Positions 22,600 to 33,339 of a stretch of 64,000 nt of DNA are shown here, piece by piece. Position 1 is the first letter of the stretch, and the number at the start of each line of letters is the position of its first letter. The stretch is taken from NCBI GenBank assembly GCA_963575745.1, contig CAUYUJ010014603.1:119552-183551 (forward strand), written 5' to 3'. The DNA comes from Prorocentrum cordatum (lineage: Eukaryota; Sar; Dinophyceae; Prorocentrales; Prorocentraceae). Under the pieces are notes generated by a model. That model had not been told where the DNA came from. It worked only from the letters and a program-made list of their open reading frames with translations, and did no database searches. A program made the translations under genes and the position numbers.

Positions 22600-23130
22600 G
22601 TGGACCAGCTCCGGGGCGGGAAGGCGTCGGCCAGGCAGCGGCGACGCACAGCGCGGCGCCGGATCGGCGGCGTGTCCCCGACGGACGGCGGGCCCGCGCG
22701 GCGCTGGGGCGGGGCGGGCCCACGGGGACCCCCCGGCGGCGCGAGGATGTGGGCGGCGGGAGGTCGAGGCGTCGCCCCCTCGAGGGGCCCCCTATTTTTA
22801 CCAGCCTCGAACTTCTCCCTGCCCCGAAGAGGGACACGCCAGAAGGCGATGACACCCTCAGGGAGAGGGCGCCCACGGGGCCCCCCGCGGCGGCGCGAGG
22901 GGTGGGCGGCGGGAGGCCGAGGCGTCCCCTCCTCGGGCCCCCATTTCTCCCACGGCGTCGCCCCTGACGACTGCGCCTCTGCAGGGTGCAGGGCAGGTTT
23001 TTCATACACAGGGATCTTGAACATATATATAGGATCTTTAATACATGACTAATGTATGGATGCATCTGTGCATGAACTCATCGTTGTTTTTAGTACCAAG
23101 TCCCTGCAATTTTAATACATAATCCGCACG
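22600..23130. repeat. GC-rich block with a 160-bp-spaced direct repeat
   Basis: About 60 bp near 22706-22770 (GGCGGCGCGAGGATGTGGGC) recurs at 22868-22930 as GGCGGCGCGAGGGGTGGGC. From 22980 the sequence becomes AT-richer and looks unique. No gene seen. Confidence 0.5.
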
Positions 23131-23139
23131 CGGAGCATG

Positions 23140-24180
23140 GTTTTAAAACGGCACTGTACGCAGAAACATCTCCCCGGCGCGGGCTCATGCTGCAGCGGTG
23201 TACCGCGAAGTGTCAGTGACGCCAATCATGGCCTTCCCGAAAGACGATATTTTCACCCTGAGTCGTTTTGTTGCGGTCCCGGGGCCCGTGGAGGGCGCCA
23301 CGGGCCCGACACCAGCGAAAGCCTCAGGACCCGTTTTCCTCAGGACCCGCTTCCTCGATGGCGAACAGAGTGCACCGGAATGCAACCTCTCAGCGTGCCG
23401 TCGGCGCGCCCCCGAGGGCCCAGACATGCTCGCGCCGTGAACAGAGCACGACGGGAAGCTTTCGGCCGTGTTCGGCCTCTGGGGGCCCTTGCTTGGCCCC
23501 AGGACCGTCAAAAACCACTCGGGATGAAACGCCGGGTCCGGGGAAAGGGTCGGGACTTCCGAGGACCGCGCATTGAAACCAATGAGGCGTCGCATGTCTG
23601 GGGTGCCCATGCCCGCGCCCCAGATGCGTCCGAGAAGCACGCGCTGCGGGCGGAGAAGAGGCGGGCGAGAGAAGGAGGGCGAGGGGGAACACGAGGAGAA
23701 GTCGGGTGAGGAGGGGCAACGGTTGGTAGGAGGGGCGAGGGGAGGAAGACTAGGACGACAAGCGGAGAAGCTGGATGAGGGGGAGCTGCAGGGCGAGTCT
23801 CTCAAAACCAGTCCCCAGACCCTTTCCCCGCTCCCAGGGGCGATTTTGGCCAGTTCTTGAGCTGCGTCCAGCCGTGGCAGTGACGTCATCTGCCCGACGT
23901 CATCTTCGTCGTCGTCGAGGCGGACGGAACGGGCTCCAAACCGGTCCATGGACCCATCCTGGCCAGAGTCCACCTTGGCCAGTGCTTCATCCCAGCTCGG
24001 TTTCCGACGGCCCCACGGCCCGAAAAGGACCTGCGGACGCCGGAATGGATCAGAACCTCTGCGGCGATTTTTCGGTCCCCCCTCCGCCAGGGTGCGCGCT
24101 GGCGGGCGTCCCACCAGACCTCTGAGCGCGTGTGGTTTGGCGAACTGATGTCTTCTCTTTACTTTCACCCATCCTTCCCC
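23140..24180. repeat. Unassigned sequence with a dispersed repeat (family Y)
   Basis: About 23390-23615, read on the minus strand, is related to 33350-33560 read on the plus strand (shared GAAGTCCCGACCC and CATCCCGAG, and CATGCGA(C/T)G). The minus frame 23185-24168 (327 codons) spans it. Its composition is uneven, there is no domain I recognise, and it covers a dispersed repeat, so I do not call it a gene. Confidence 0.4.
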
Positions 24181-24540
24181 TACTCGGGGGGGGGGGTATC
24201 ACTGTCCCCTAATAACCTCGTGCCGATGAGAAAAAAGGACCCCCCCTTTCCACGCTAGAGTTGATTATCCACGGCCAAGAAGAGTTTGGTCAGGGGCGCG
24301 GGGCGCGGAGGTCGAACTTTTTTATCATTGTGAAAAATTCACCATCGAGGTTAGCTTCCTTCTCATTTTAAGATAGCAACATCAAACGAAACGAAGACGT
24401 TTTCGAGGATGTCTCAAGCGAGACCAACAATGTTTGGAGGCAGCCTCAAGCAAAACGATCAGTTGCTCAAGGATGTCTCAAGCGGAACCAACAATTCTTC
24501 GAGGATGTCTCAAGCGAAGCGAGAGACTCGTCGATGAGGG
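24181..24540. repeat. AT-richer spacer with short repeats
   Basis: GAGGATGTCTCAAGCG-type words recur near 24404, 24470 and 24500. No coding or structural RNA signal seen. Confidence 0.5.
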
Positions 24541-25240
24541 ACTTCCTCCTCCTCCTCCTCCTCTCTCGTTTTCTTTGTTTGTTCTCTCTCTCTCTATCTC
24601 TCTCTTTCTCTCTCTTTGTCTCTGTCTCTCTCTCTCTCTGTCTTTCTCCTTCTCCCCCTGGCCCCCTCAACTTTTTTTATCGCTGTGGTTTACTGTCCAC
24701 GGACACCGAGGCACATGAGGCACCCTACACGAGCAGATGAACATCTGAATTTCCATTGTTTGTTTACACATTAAATTTAATAGGTTTGGAACTTTGGCTT
24801 TTCTCCTCCTCCTCCTCCTTCTCCTCCTCCTCCTCCTCCTCCTCCTCCTCCCCCTCCTCCTCTCTCTCTCCTTCTGTCTGTCTATCTTTCTCTACTTCTC
24901 TCTCTCTCTGTGCCGAACTATCTGTATCTTTCTGTCTCTGTCTCTATCTGTCTTCCTCATTCTCCCCCTGGCACCCTGAACTTTTTTATCGCTGTGATTT
25001 ACTATCCACGAAAACCGAGGCACGTGAGCTGCTCTGCACGAGCAGGTGAACATCTGAATTTCCATTGTTTGTTTACACATTAAATTTAATAGGTTTGGAA
25101 CTTTGGCGTTTTTTCTCCTCCTCCTCCTCCTCCTCCTCCTCCTCTCTCCTTCTGTCTGTCTATATGTCTCTACTTCTCTCTCTCTAACTATATGTATCTT
25201 TCTCTCTCTGTCTCTCTCTGTCTTCCTTCTTTTCCCCTGG
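24540..25240 (+). repeat. Tandem duplication, 310-bp unit
   Basis: CTTTTTTTATCGCTGTGGTT-like and TTCCATTGTTTGTTTACACA blocks recur with a 310-bp offset (24751 and 25061, for example). A third partial unit runs to about 25240. Each unit has a CTC run followed by a CTCTCTGTCTCT stretch. Confidence 0.85.
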
Positions 25241-25244
25241 CACC

Positions 25245-25410
25245 CTGGACATCGATCCTCGATCTTCGATTTTCGACCCTCGGACCTCGATCCTCGATCC
25301 TCGGACCTCGCCGCCGTCGATCCTCGGACCTCGATCCTCGACTCTGGGATCTCGATCCTCGATCCTCGGACTTCGATTCTCGATCTTCGATCCTCGGCTT
25401 TCGGTCCTCT
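25245..25410 (+). repeat. CGATCCTCGGACCT short tandem repeat
   Basis: Alternating CGATCCT and CGGACCT words over about 165 bp. Low complexity; not coding. Confidence 0.85.
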
Positions 25411-26055
25411 TAACATCATCTCTTTCTCCTCCCACATGCTGGCCTCCGGTAGGCAACATTTATTAATCCCCCCGCGACCCCGAACTTTATTATCCCTGTG
25501 GGATTCTAATCCGTGGGGCATGGTTAATAGCACCCCGATCCCCCAGGCGGCCGTCAGCCAACCAGGAGCAACGAGACCCCCAACCACCACCACTGTCAAA
25601 AAAACAATGTGGAGTCCACTTTGGGGCAAAATCTTCTTTTTGTTTTTCCTGACGCGGGGGTGAAAACGGGAGCGGACAGCGTTAACCCGCACCGGGTAAT
25701 TTGCCGGTTATCCTGCGAAGTTGGCCGCAGGGGGTGGAGGGGAGCAAGAGGGGAGAGGGAAACAAAAACCAACAACTCACGCGTGCGTAGACCGTCATTT
25801 GGTATGCGGTTCGCGCACCAAAGCCCTCGCGAGTACAATCGGTGGAGAGAATGAGGGATGGGGGAAGGAGGGGAGAGGCGCAAACTTGCCGCGAAGCACG
25901 CTACCCTTAGTCCATGGACTTGAGTAGTACCCCCCAGCAAGCGTCATCTCCATACTTCCCTCCACGTCCTCTACTATACCTATCCCTCCTCCCTGTCTGC
26001 ATGCATGCCAGGCAGAGGCCGGCTTCTTTGACAGACGCGAGCGCGTCTGAGTGAT
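25411..26055. other. Spacer
   Basis: Mostly unique. 25540-25640 shares ACCAGGA.CAA.GAG and AACAATGTG words with 35855-35915, so it is probably an old dispersed repeat. No gene supported. Confidence 0.4.
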
Positions 26056-26484
26056 TCACAACAGCCGCGGCGGGCTCATTCGAAGCACGTTAGCAAGAAT
26101 AAAAGCTGTAATGTTGACCATGGCGGTCGTGTAACCAAGCCAAGACACTGGGGTAGCTGCTAGCACATCCTGGGCGGTCGGTATGTTGACGCTGGGTACT
26201 GTGAGACACCACTTGGGCTGTAGCTGGCTGAACGACTGGAAGTTCTGCTCGCGAGTACCTTTAGAAGCGTGGTCCTCACCCACAACAACCATCACAGCAT
26301 GTACACGCGTCCAACTCATCCAGAACAGCGGTTGCTGGCGTGATGGCCGCATTATACAACCTAACGCACAATAGTGTACCGCACAAAAAAAGCGGACGTG
26401 GCTGGCAATGAGATACGAAACACCACTAATGTCAGTACCAAGAGAGCTGTCAGTACCAAGAGAGCTGGACGAGAATGATGTCAT
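26056..26484 (-). CDS. Unknown gene-like open frame, 142 codons
   Basis: Moderate-GC sequence with a balanced amino-acid composition, unlike the repeat-derived frames around it. The frame begins MTSFSSSSLGTDSSLGTD (an internal 18-bp duplication encodes the doubled SSLGTD) and ends in a hydrophobic stretch near residues 110-135 (SWLGYTTAMVNITAFILANV) that could be a membrane segment. Related sequence follows as diverged copies at 26517-26968 and 27035-27235 and near 37195-37345. It may be an exon or gene fragment in a duplicated cluster, or a coding-like part of a mobile element. I recognise no family. Start choice is by the first ATG only. Confidence 0.3.
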   Translation of the reverse strand: MTSFSSSSLGTDSSLGTDISGVSYLIASHVRFFCAVHYCALGCIMRPSRQQPLFWMSWTRVHAVMVVVGEDHASKGTREQNFQSFSQLQPKWCLTVPSVNIPTAQDVLAATPVSWLGYTTAMVNITAFILANVLRMSPPRLL

Positions 26485-26516
26485 GATGCGACTGGCTCAA
26501 AGTACGTTCCAAGAAA

Positions 26517-26968
26517 TCACAACAACAAAAAAACAGCGGCCATAGCCTCAGCAGTCCGTGCGGGTATGAAGGGAATCGAGAACATCCTGGAAACCTTGGA
26601 AAGTATCATCACATCATGACCTCGTGCCGCTCTGGAAAACCCAGCAGTTCCAAACAACTGCAAGCACTCTAAACAAGTTTGGTCACAAGGTAGCACAGGG
26701 GATGTCTGGAACATCCTGGACGGCCTGCATATTGACACAGGGCGGCGTGAAACACCACAGGGGTTGACTGGATGGCAGAAGATTGCGTACAAGCCATGCT
26801 GCATATGGGCGGTTTTAGTGAACCCAGCCCAAGCAACTGGGGTGGCTTGCAGAATGCCAGAAGCATCACCGACGCTAGCATCAAGATAGACGAGAATGAT
26901 GTCATGAAGTTCCGACATTGCTTCACGTCAGCGTCCAGGCATTCCAACACAGCTCGGGCAAGTCCCAT
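26517..26968 (-). pseudogene. Diverged copy of the 26-kb unknown gene-like unit
   Basis: CATGACATCATTCTCGTC at about 26885-26905 (minus) matches the start of the 26056-26484 frame, and GCGTGAAACACCAC near 26750 matches its later part. The matching pieces fall in different frames (26669-26968 and 26517-26918), which suggests frameshifts. The upstream part (MGLARAVLECLDADVKQC) has a counterpart at 37195-37270. Function unknown. Confidence 0.3.
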
Positions 26969-27034
26969 TCGAAGAGAGGGGGGCCGGCGGCACGGGGGCG
27001 AAACACTTACGGATATTCAAATTCGCAGCCCGTC

Positions 27035-27240
27035 TGGCACATCCTGGGCGGTCCGCATGTTGTCGCAGGACGCTTTGAAACACCACCTAGCAACTGCAAG
27101 CATCTCGGACAAGTTCGGTCGCAGGGGATACTACAACTTCATATCCGAAGCCTGCCTAGCACAGCATAGGTGGTCTGCATGTTGACGTTGGGCGATGTGA
27201 GACACCACTTGGGCTCAGGTTGGCTGAGAAATTAAAGCTG
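27035..27240 (-). repeat. Two further partial copies of the 26-kb unit
   Basis: GGCACATCCTGGGCGGTC at about 27038 and a related AGCACAGCATAGGTGGTC at about 27165, each followed by a CATGTTG and an ACACCAC word, echo 26160-26220. These are fragments only. Confidence 0.45.
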
Positions 27241-27566
27241 GGTGCGCGCATGCCTTGGGGAAAGGAGGCCAAATAGGTAGAATATCAGAACACTTTCGAA
27301 CATGAAGAGAATGATGAAGAGGAAGAGAGTACGAGAGGAGGCGAAAAGTATGATAACAGGGGGGGGGCGAGCACATATAGAATGGGCCACGGCGTCTGGG
27401 AGAACTATTGAAGCTACCTGAATGGCCTGGCAAATGCGTCAAATGTCTGCCTTTGCAAGCCCTGGGGCTGCTGCAGAGGACTCGCGTCCACAGGATGGGA
27501 CGCATGGCGCCGACAGGAGGCCTTGAATCGGCAGACCACGACCTGCAAAGCGAGACGGCGAAGACT

Positions 27567-28250
27567 TCAGCGGAAATGCAGAACGACCGATTCGTTAAAG
27601 TCGTCCTGGAACTCAGCGAGAAATGGATCTGGTGAGTCAGATAAGTACCTCTCAGGATCTCTGTCTCTCGACAACGGCGTTGACACCCTATGAAGCATTG
27701 GCCTGGGCAGTCTCGCAACAGATGCCCAAACTTCAGGGTCAGGGGGGTCCTCACAGACGGCGGCAGTGCTTGTGCGACTTCCTGCACTTGACCAAACATT
27801 TGCAATGAGATTCCTTGGAAGCTGGCGTGCTAAAGCCAATCTTAACGCGTCGAGAGAAGTACGTGTATTTGAACTGGAACTCGAATCTGATTCGGATTCA
27901 TCACCGGATATCACTGTGGCATCACCCGGAACACCATCGAGTCCATTTGATTCGACGCGGACACTACGCTCGTTTGTCATTCCGGACACCGCGTTGTCCA
28001 CTGTGCCATATCCGTCAGCATTCCAAGCTTCTGCGCGCAAAAAAACACCTTGCTCTACTTGCAAATGCCCTTTGCCCCTACGAAGGAAATGAATCGATGC
28101 TTGGGGCGTCTCGCTTATGGTACCAACATCATATTCGTGATATCCGACCGGTGTCGATGGGTCATCACCAGCCGGAGCCTCTGCGTTTGATGCGGTATCG
28201 GAGATGCGCTCGGGGGATGTTTGCCCGCTTTGGGGCCATCTGAGGTGCAT
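27567..28250 (-). CDS. Spliced-leader-bearing retrogene, unknown protein of 227 residues
   Basis: The frame begins at the ATG at 28250-28248 (MHLRWPQSG), 35 nt downstream of a spliced-leader relic, which is why this start is chosen; the frame is also open further upstream but that part would be in or before the leader. The protein has normal composition, a Ser/Asp/Glu stretch near residues 120-130 (GDESESDSSSSSNT), and an acidic C-terminus ending LAEFQDDFNESVVLHFR. I recognise no domain. No intron is apparent within the frame, as expected for a copied mRNA. After the stop, a coding-like frame continues to about 27215 in another phase, so the copy could be frameshifted and the real protein longer. 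Whether it is expressed cannot be judged. Confidence 0.6.
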   Translation of the reverse strand: MHLRWPQSGQTSPERISDTASNAEAPAGDDPSTPVGYHEYDVGTISETPQASIHFLRRGKGHLQVEQGVFLRAEAWNADGYGTVDNAVSGMTNERSVRVESNGLDGVPGDATVISGDESESDSSSSSNTRTSLDALRLALARQLPRNLIANVWSSAGSRTSTAAVCEDPPDPEVWASVARLPRPMLHRVSTPLSRDRDPERYLSDSPDPFLAEFQDDFNESVVLHFR

Positions 28251-28285
28251 CCTGGATTGCTCGGGATCCGCCTGGAGCCCAAATC

Positions 28286-28302
28286 CTTGAGCCAAAATGG
28301 CT
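28286..28302 (-). other. Relic of the dinoflagellate spliced leader
   Basis: Read on the minus strand this is AGCCATTTTGGCTCAAG, identical to the last 17 nt of the dinoflagellate 22-nt spliced leader. The next bases upstream diverge (G-C where the leader has G-T, then mismatches). A chance 17-nt match in 64 kb is very unlikely. It marks the 5' end of a reinserted trans-spliced mRNA; the dispersed X repeat begins just upstream of it. Confidence 0.85.
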
Positions 28303-28329
28303 GCACTTTGGGGCAGAATCTTCGGGCAT

Positions 28330-29045
28330 GATCGGAAGGACGCGAGCACTTTGTGTTGTTTCTCGACAGGGGCGCCGGGGGTGTCCGCATGTCGCCTGCG
28401 GCGCGCAGGGCCAGCATCCCTGCCAGAAACAATTCAACACGCCTCTCGAGGCAAAACCTGGATCGTGCGCGGGCCGACTTCTGTGCATGGGCTTTTGCCT
28501 GGGACGGCGGGGGTGATTGCACACTGCCTGCCACGTGCAGGGCAACCAGACGCCATGGTGGCCACCCCGCCGCGATGGCGCGCTGGCTTCCGACCGGGGA
28601 GGCGTACTGCCACGCGGGCAGGCGCACCTGGCACGCTCCGCGCGTGGCCTCAAACGTTGCGCACCTGGCGCGGCTGGAGCATGCGGCACGCACACTTTTG
28701 GTCGGCGGGGCGAGAGCGAACCTCTTCCGCCAAGAAGCTGGGCGGGCTACGCGCAGCTCTCATGAGGGAAGACAGGGCACGGGCGGGCGGGGCCTCGGGC
28801 GGCCGGAGGGGGCGGGGCCGCAGCACGCACACGTGGCGCACGCGGATCGCGTGGCACACCTGGCGCACCAGGCGTCCCGCCAGGCTTGGGCCACAAGGGT
28901 ATTGCCTGGCGCACCTCGCCCCCCCGCGTTGCGCACATGAGGCTAGTGTTGGTTACCATGGGCTGTCCATCGACTACCGCGGAACATGCTGCGGCTCGGG
29001 TGCTAGTTATGTGTTAGGAGGGCGGGTGGGAGTGAGCGAGACGCC
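28330..29045 (+). repeat. Dispersed repeat family X, copy 1 (~700 bp)
   Basis: Matches 35925-36521 in the same orientation: GGCGGGGGTG and GCCTGC words, GTGCATGGG(C)TTTTGC, and the end block GAACATGCTGC.GCTCGGGTGCTA followed by GGCGGGTGGGAGTGAGC. The middle of both copies is a minisatellite of TGGCGCACCTGG-like 12-mers (28650-28930; 36170-36400). Frames across it are not conserved between copies. Its nature (transposon or segmental copy) is unknown. Confidence 0.75.
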
Positions 29046-29049
29046 TCAA

Positions 29050-29345
29050 GATGGCCCCCAGACGGTTGCCAGTGCCCGCGGAGCCCTCGGATGACCCCCC
29101 AAGTGGCCAACATGACTCCGAAACCTGAGGGAAATCCATGTGTTTTGCCGTCTCGCGTTTTCGCGTCCGATGGGCTTCTGGGGCGTCAAGATGGCCCAGG
29201 AGAGACCCAAGAGAGGCCCAAGAGGGCCCCAAGAGCGCCCAATAGCGCTCCAAGAGCGGCCCAAGAGGGCCCCAAGGCTCAATTGTTGAGCCTCCGAGAG
29301 GGGATGGCCAGATTAATGACCCCCCCTCTTTCTCATGTTTTTGAG
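29050..29345 (+). repeat. GGCCCCAAGAG-rich spacer
   Basis: Words such as AGAGGGCCCCAAG recall the 940-bp unit of the giant palindrome (4-8 kb). Probably an old relative. No gene. Confidence 0.45.
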
Positions 29346-29399
29346 CCATGGGGCCCAAGAGCCCCCCCCCCGAGAAGCCCCGTGGGGACCCCAAGAGAG

Positions 29400-30165
<766 letters not shown>

Positions 30166-30790
30166 GTGATCCGAGGAGGTCGAGCATGGCTCAAGATAGC
30201 CTGCGACAGACCTTCAAGAGGCCTCAAGGCAGACTCACAAGGTGGCCCAAGATAGCTGAGCATGGCTCAAGATAGCCTCCGACAGCCTCAAGCCGAACAT
30301 GGCTCCAGATAGCCTCCAAGAGGCCTCGAGAAAGCCTCCGATCGTGTCTGGATGGGCTGGTGGGTGTACGCGAAGCGTTGGGTCGGGCAGGAGGTCCTCC
30401 CACAGGCGACAAGTGAAGAATGCTCAGAAAGGTGCCCAAGAATAGCCAAACAATAAGGAAACACCGTTCCCAGACACGATTGCAACCATTCTGCAAAGAC
30501 AACGAGGACCATGAGGAACGAGGACAAGAAAAAACCCTCTTGCAACCCTCCTCCTCATGGAGGGACCTGCCCGGCCCAGAGGCCGGTGGGGCCGCGAGGA
30601 AGCGCCACGAGGCAGTCCCGAGGGGAGAGCCCGGCCGTGGCGCCGGGCCCGCGCCCCGCCCCCGGGCCCGCGCCCCGCGCGCGCAGAGGCGGGGCGCCTC
30701 TGCGCAGAGCCGAGGCACCCGCTCCCGGGCGGGCGGGGCCGTGCGGCCACGCTCGGCGAGGCGATGGACGTTACCAGCCTCGAACTTATC
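30166..30790. other. Spacer with short direct repeats, then CpG-rich DNA
   Basis: GGCTCAAGATAGCCT recurs at about 30188 and 30265. 30560-30770 is very CpG-rich. No gene supported on either strand. Confidence 0.5.
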
Positions 30791-30799
30791 TAAAGGGAA

Positions 30800-30970
30800 A
30801 TTAGGACACACAAATAAATACACACAAAATAAAAATAGTCCCCATATTTTCCCATATTTTCTGGGTTTTTGTCTTCCCCCCCACAGCCCATCTTTTCCCA
30901 TATTTTCTCGGGAATCGAGGATTAATTGTGTCTGTGTGTTTCTTCCCCTCCTGATTATCCCTATCCCTAA
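30800..30970 (+). mobile_element. Dispersed element, family M, copy 2
   Basis: ACACACAAATAAATACACAC at the left, twin TTTTCCCATATTTTCT words, and TCGGGAATCGAGGATTAATT near the right, matching 31887-32054. Confidence 0.75.
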
Positions 30971-31035
30971 GATGGGCGGGCACAAAAAGCGAGGGCAATC
31001 CTAGAGGTTGGGCGGGCTGGGCTGAGCGGCCAAGT

Positions 31036-31227
31036 CGAAAAAGTAAGAACGCTACGTGTGAGTTTGTGGCGCTCCGCGCGGATTTCTCGGATCGGCGCTG
31101 GGCCCTTCTGGCGTCGCCTCCAGCGCCGCCCCTGGCGCGCTCCGCGCGCCAGGCAAGGGGGTCCAGCGCGGATCCAAGAAATCCGCGCGGAGCGCCAAAA
31201 GTTCGTGTGTATGTCGCTTCCTCTTCG
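31036..31227. mobile_element. Long-TIR foldback, family C, copy 1
   Basis: Almost the whole element is two inverted arms: GCGCTCCGCGCGGATTTCTC on the left, GAAATCCGCGCGGAGCGCC on the right, around a GGCGCGCTCCGCGCGCC core. Other copies: 48897-49094, 54745-54903, 62300-62510 and 63705-63886. Confidence 0.8.
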
Positions 31228-31359
31228 GCGATGAACGTAACCAGCCTCGAACTTATCCCTATCCCTGAGATTCGATCGCCCGTTCTTATCAGTGGGACTC
31301 GATTGGATCGACTATTCTTACCAATCGATCGACTCTAGTTCGATCAAATTACAGTCGGA

Positions 31360-31502
31360 CTCGATTGGACAGGGCACGCGAGAGGACACAAGAACCCTCC
31401 GAGGGCCACGTTGCCACAGGAATGTAGGAAGAATGGGTCGCAAGACACAGGACACAAGGGTACCCTTGATTTGGCAGGGTCGACCTGCCAATCTGGGCCG
31501 AC
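31360..31502 (+). mobile_element. Dispersed element, family H, copy 1
   Basis: GGACAGGGCACGCGAGAGGA at the left and ATTTGGCAGGGTCGACCT near the right, then CTGGGCCGACTGTA. The second copy is 61577-61722. A family B copy abuts it directly at 31503. Confidence 0.7.
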
Positions 31503-31684
31503 TGTACTCACGGACCACATCCCAGAAGTCATTTCGAGCACCCGGAAAAGTGTCGAAAGGGTGTCGAAGTAGTATCGGACGAGCGTCTCCCAGGGCCCGA
31601 CGCGTGAACACCCTCGAGCTTCGGTGTTTTTCTCGTGCTCGAAGCTCCTTCGGTGACCAAGGCTAAAGTAGGTTGGAACATCAT
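31503..31684 (+). mobile_element. TIR element, family B, copy 2 (5' end altered)
   Basis: Shares CGGACCACATCCCAGAA, ATTTCGAGCACCCGGAAAAG and TAGGTTGGAACATCAT with the other copies, but lacks the leading TGTTGCTCC; it joins family H sequence there. Confidence 0.75.
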
Positions 31685-31825
31685 GGCGATCGGAGGTCCA
31701 TGCCGCCCCCCTCCAGGAGCCTATCCCTCCTGATGTTGCCCCTGGCTCCCCCTTGGGGCGAGACTGGCGCGACCACGGCGTGGACCCTGGGTGCCACCAG
31801 GCAGGAGGCATCGGCGCTCGGTGGC

Positions 31826-32115
31826 TTCTGGAGCCGGAGAGGCGCGCCACGACCCAGGAAACGTCGGGACTTCGGGCGCCACCTCTCTTCTGAAGGGGCC
31901 CCAGGACAAACAAATAAATACACACGAATAACAAGATTCCCTATATTTTCATATATTTTCTGGGTTTCTGTCTTCCCCCCCACTTCCTATATTTTCCCAT
32001 ATTTTCTCGGGAATCGACGATTAATTGTGCCTGTGTGTTTCTTTTCCTCCTGATTTCTGGAGCCGGAGAGGCGCGCCACGACCCAGGAAACGTCGGGACT
32101 TCGGGCGCCACCTCT
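31826..32115 (+). repeat. 61-bp perfect direct repeat flanking a family M element
   Basis: 31826-31886 and 32055-32115 are identical (TTCTGGAGCCGGAGAGGCGC ... CGCCACCTCT), 229 bp apart. The 168 bp between them (31887-32054) is family M, copy 3. Confidence 0.9.
31887..32054 (+). mobile_element. Dispersed element, family M, copy 3
   Basis: Has ACAAACAAATAAATACACAC, twin CATATTTTC words, and CGGGAATCGACGATTAATTG, as in 30800-30970. No coding capacity. Confidence 0.75.
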
Positions 32116-32770
32116 AGTCGGCCACTCGGATCTGGGCGGCAGCTCGGCCGGGGCTCTCGCAGCCTGGGGCGGCGACGGGGGATCACGATAGGGAGGGCCA
32201 CGATGCGTGGGGCCACGATGGGGGGGGATTGGGGATCGGGATAGGGATCTGGGTAGGGAGACGCGCCGGTCGGAAGAAGGGGGTAGAGACATATCGTAGA
32301 AGGCGTCGGAAATAGATTGGGCTTCCGCCCGCCCCTGAAGAGGAGGGAAGAAGGACATCGGTCGACCCCTGAAATAGGAAGGCGCCTTAAGCAGACCAGG
32401 ATCCGGGAATCCGAGAATACCTACTCTCAACTACCGGCGTGTATGTGCAGTCCGCTGTTGTCTTCGGCGAGCAACCTCGAGCCTCGATGCTGATCGGCCC
32501 TCGACTGAGAAGAGAAGGACCGGCCCGAGGCTTCCGTGCGCTTCCGGAGGCCTGCGCGGACCCGTCGAGAACCCGCGCTCGCGCCGCGCTCTCTTCTCGG
32601 ACGCCTGGGGCACCAGGTCCCAGATCCCTCGAGCCTACCCCAGGTTCCGTGGTAGGAGGGAGGGGGTCACAGCCCTCCCGGGCGAGAAGCTTCAGACGCC
32701 CCCCGTCCGGCCATGAGAGGGCCGCCCTTTGCCAAGGCCCCCCCGAACCCTCCAAGACAGCTCAAATCAG
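32116..32770. other. Spacer
   Basis: GC-rich unique-looking sequence. Short frames only; nothing I can identify. Confidence 0.5.
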
Positions 32771-32779
32771 ACCCCCCCC

Positions 32780-32880
32780 CAAAAAAATATGACCCCCCCC
32801 AAATGTGACCCCCAAATGCGACCCCCCAAATGTGACCCCCCCGCCCCCAAATGTGACCGCCCAAACGTGACGCCAAATGC
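32780..32880 (+). repeat. CCCCCAAATGTGA short tandem repeat
   Basis: About six degenerate 13-17-bp units. On the minus strand it encodes a TFGGG-like repeat within a frame, which is the repeat and not a protein domain. Confidence 0.85.
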
Positions 32881-33168
32881 GGAGCAACCTTGAACCCCCA
32901 TTACAGACAGGCCGCAGAGATGATGGACGGTAAAGAAGGGACGACGCCACTCTTTGGCCCCAAAAGCTCCGGAGTGGCACGAGCAGGGCTAAGAGGAACA
33001 ACCACATAATGACGTAAGGAACACACCGAGCACCATTCGCACCCAGACTGGTCATTACCTTAGCGCCTTGACTGTATCGACCCCCTCTTTTTGGCGAAAC
33101 TATATCGCGTCTCGCCTCCTGGAGGTAATACCCCGCTCCTGATGCGGGATCCCACCGAGATCCTGGTA

Positions 33169-33322
33169 GGATTCCAACAAACTCCGTATCGTGCTGTCCT
33201 ACTCCTTTTACTCCCAAGGCACGCCCCGCGGACTGATCAAATGCATCGATTCCTCGGCGCTGGCGATCTCATTCTGCGGTTCCCCGGCCTCAGGAATCAA
33301 GCAATTGAGTGCTACTCATGAC
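33169..33322 (+). CDS. Possible isolated exon, unknown
   Basis: An open stretch with balanced composition (reads DSNKLRIVLSYSFYSQ and continues to QLSATHD). It is preceded by CCTGGTAG|G, a plausible acceptor followed by G as is common in dinoflagellates, and followed by GAC|GTCGG, a possible donor. The length is 154 nt. There is no second exon or homology support, so this is speculative. Confidence 0.2.
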
Positions 33323-33339
33323 GTCGGGGGGGGGGTCGG

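Noticed and set aside
23185-24168. 327-codon minus frame
   Set aside because: Overlaps a dispersed repeat (family Y), composition is uneven, and no domain is recognisable; kept as a repeat region only.
30188-30285. Further spliced-leader-like words (GGCTCAAG near 30190 and 30270)
   Set aside because: Only 8-9 bases match the leader and they belong to a local direct repeat (GGCTCAAGATAGCCT).
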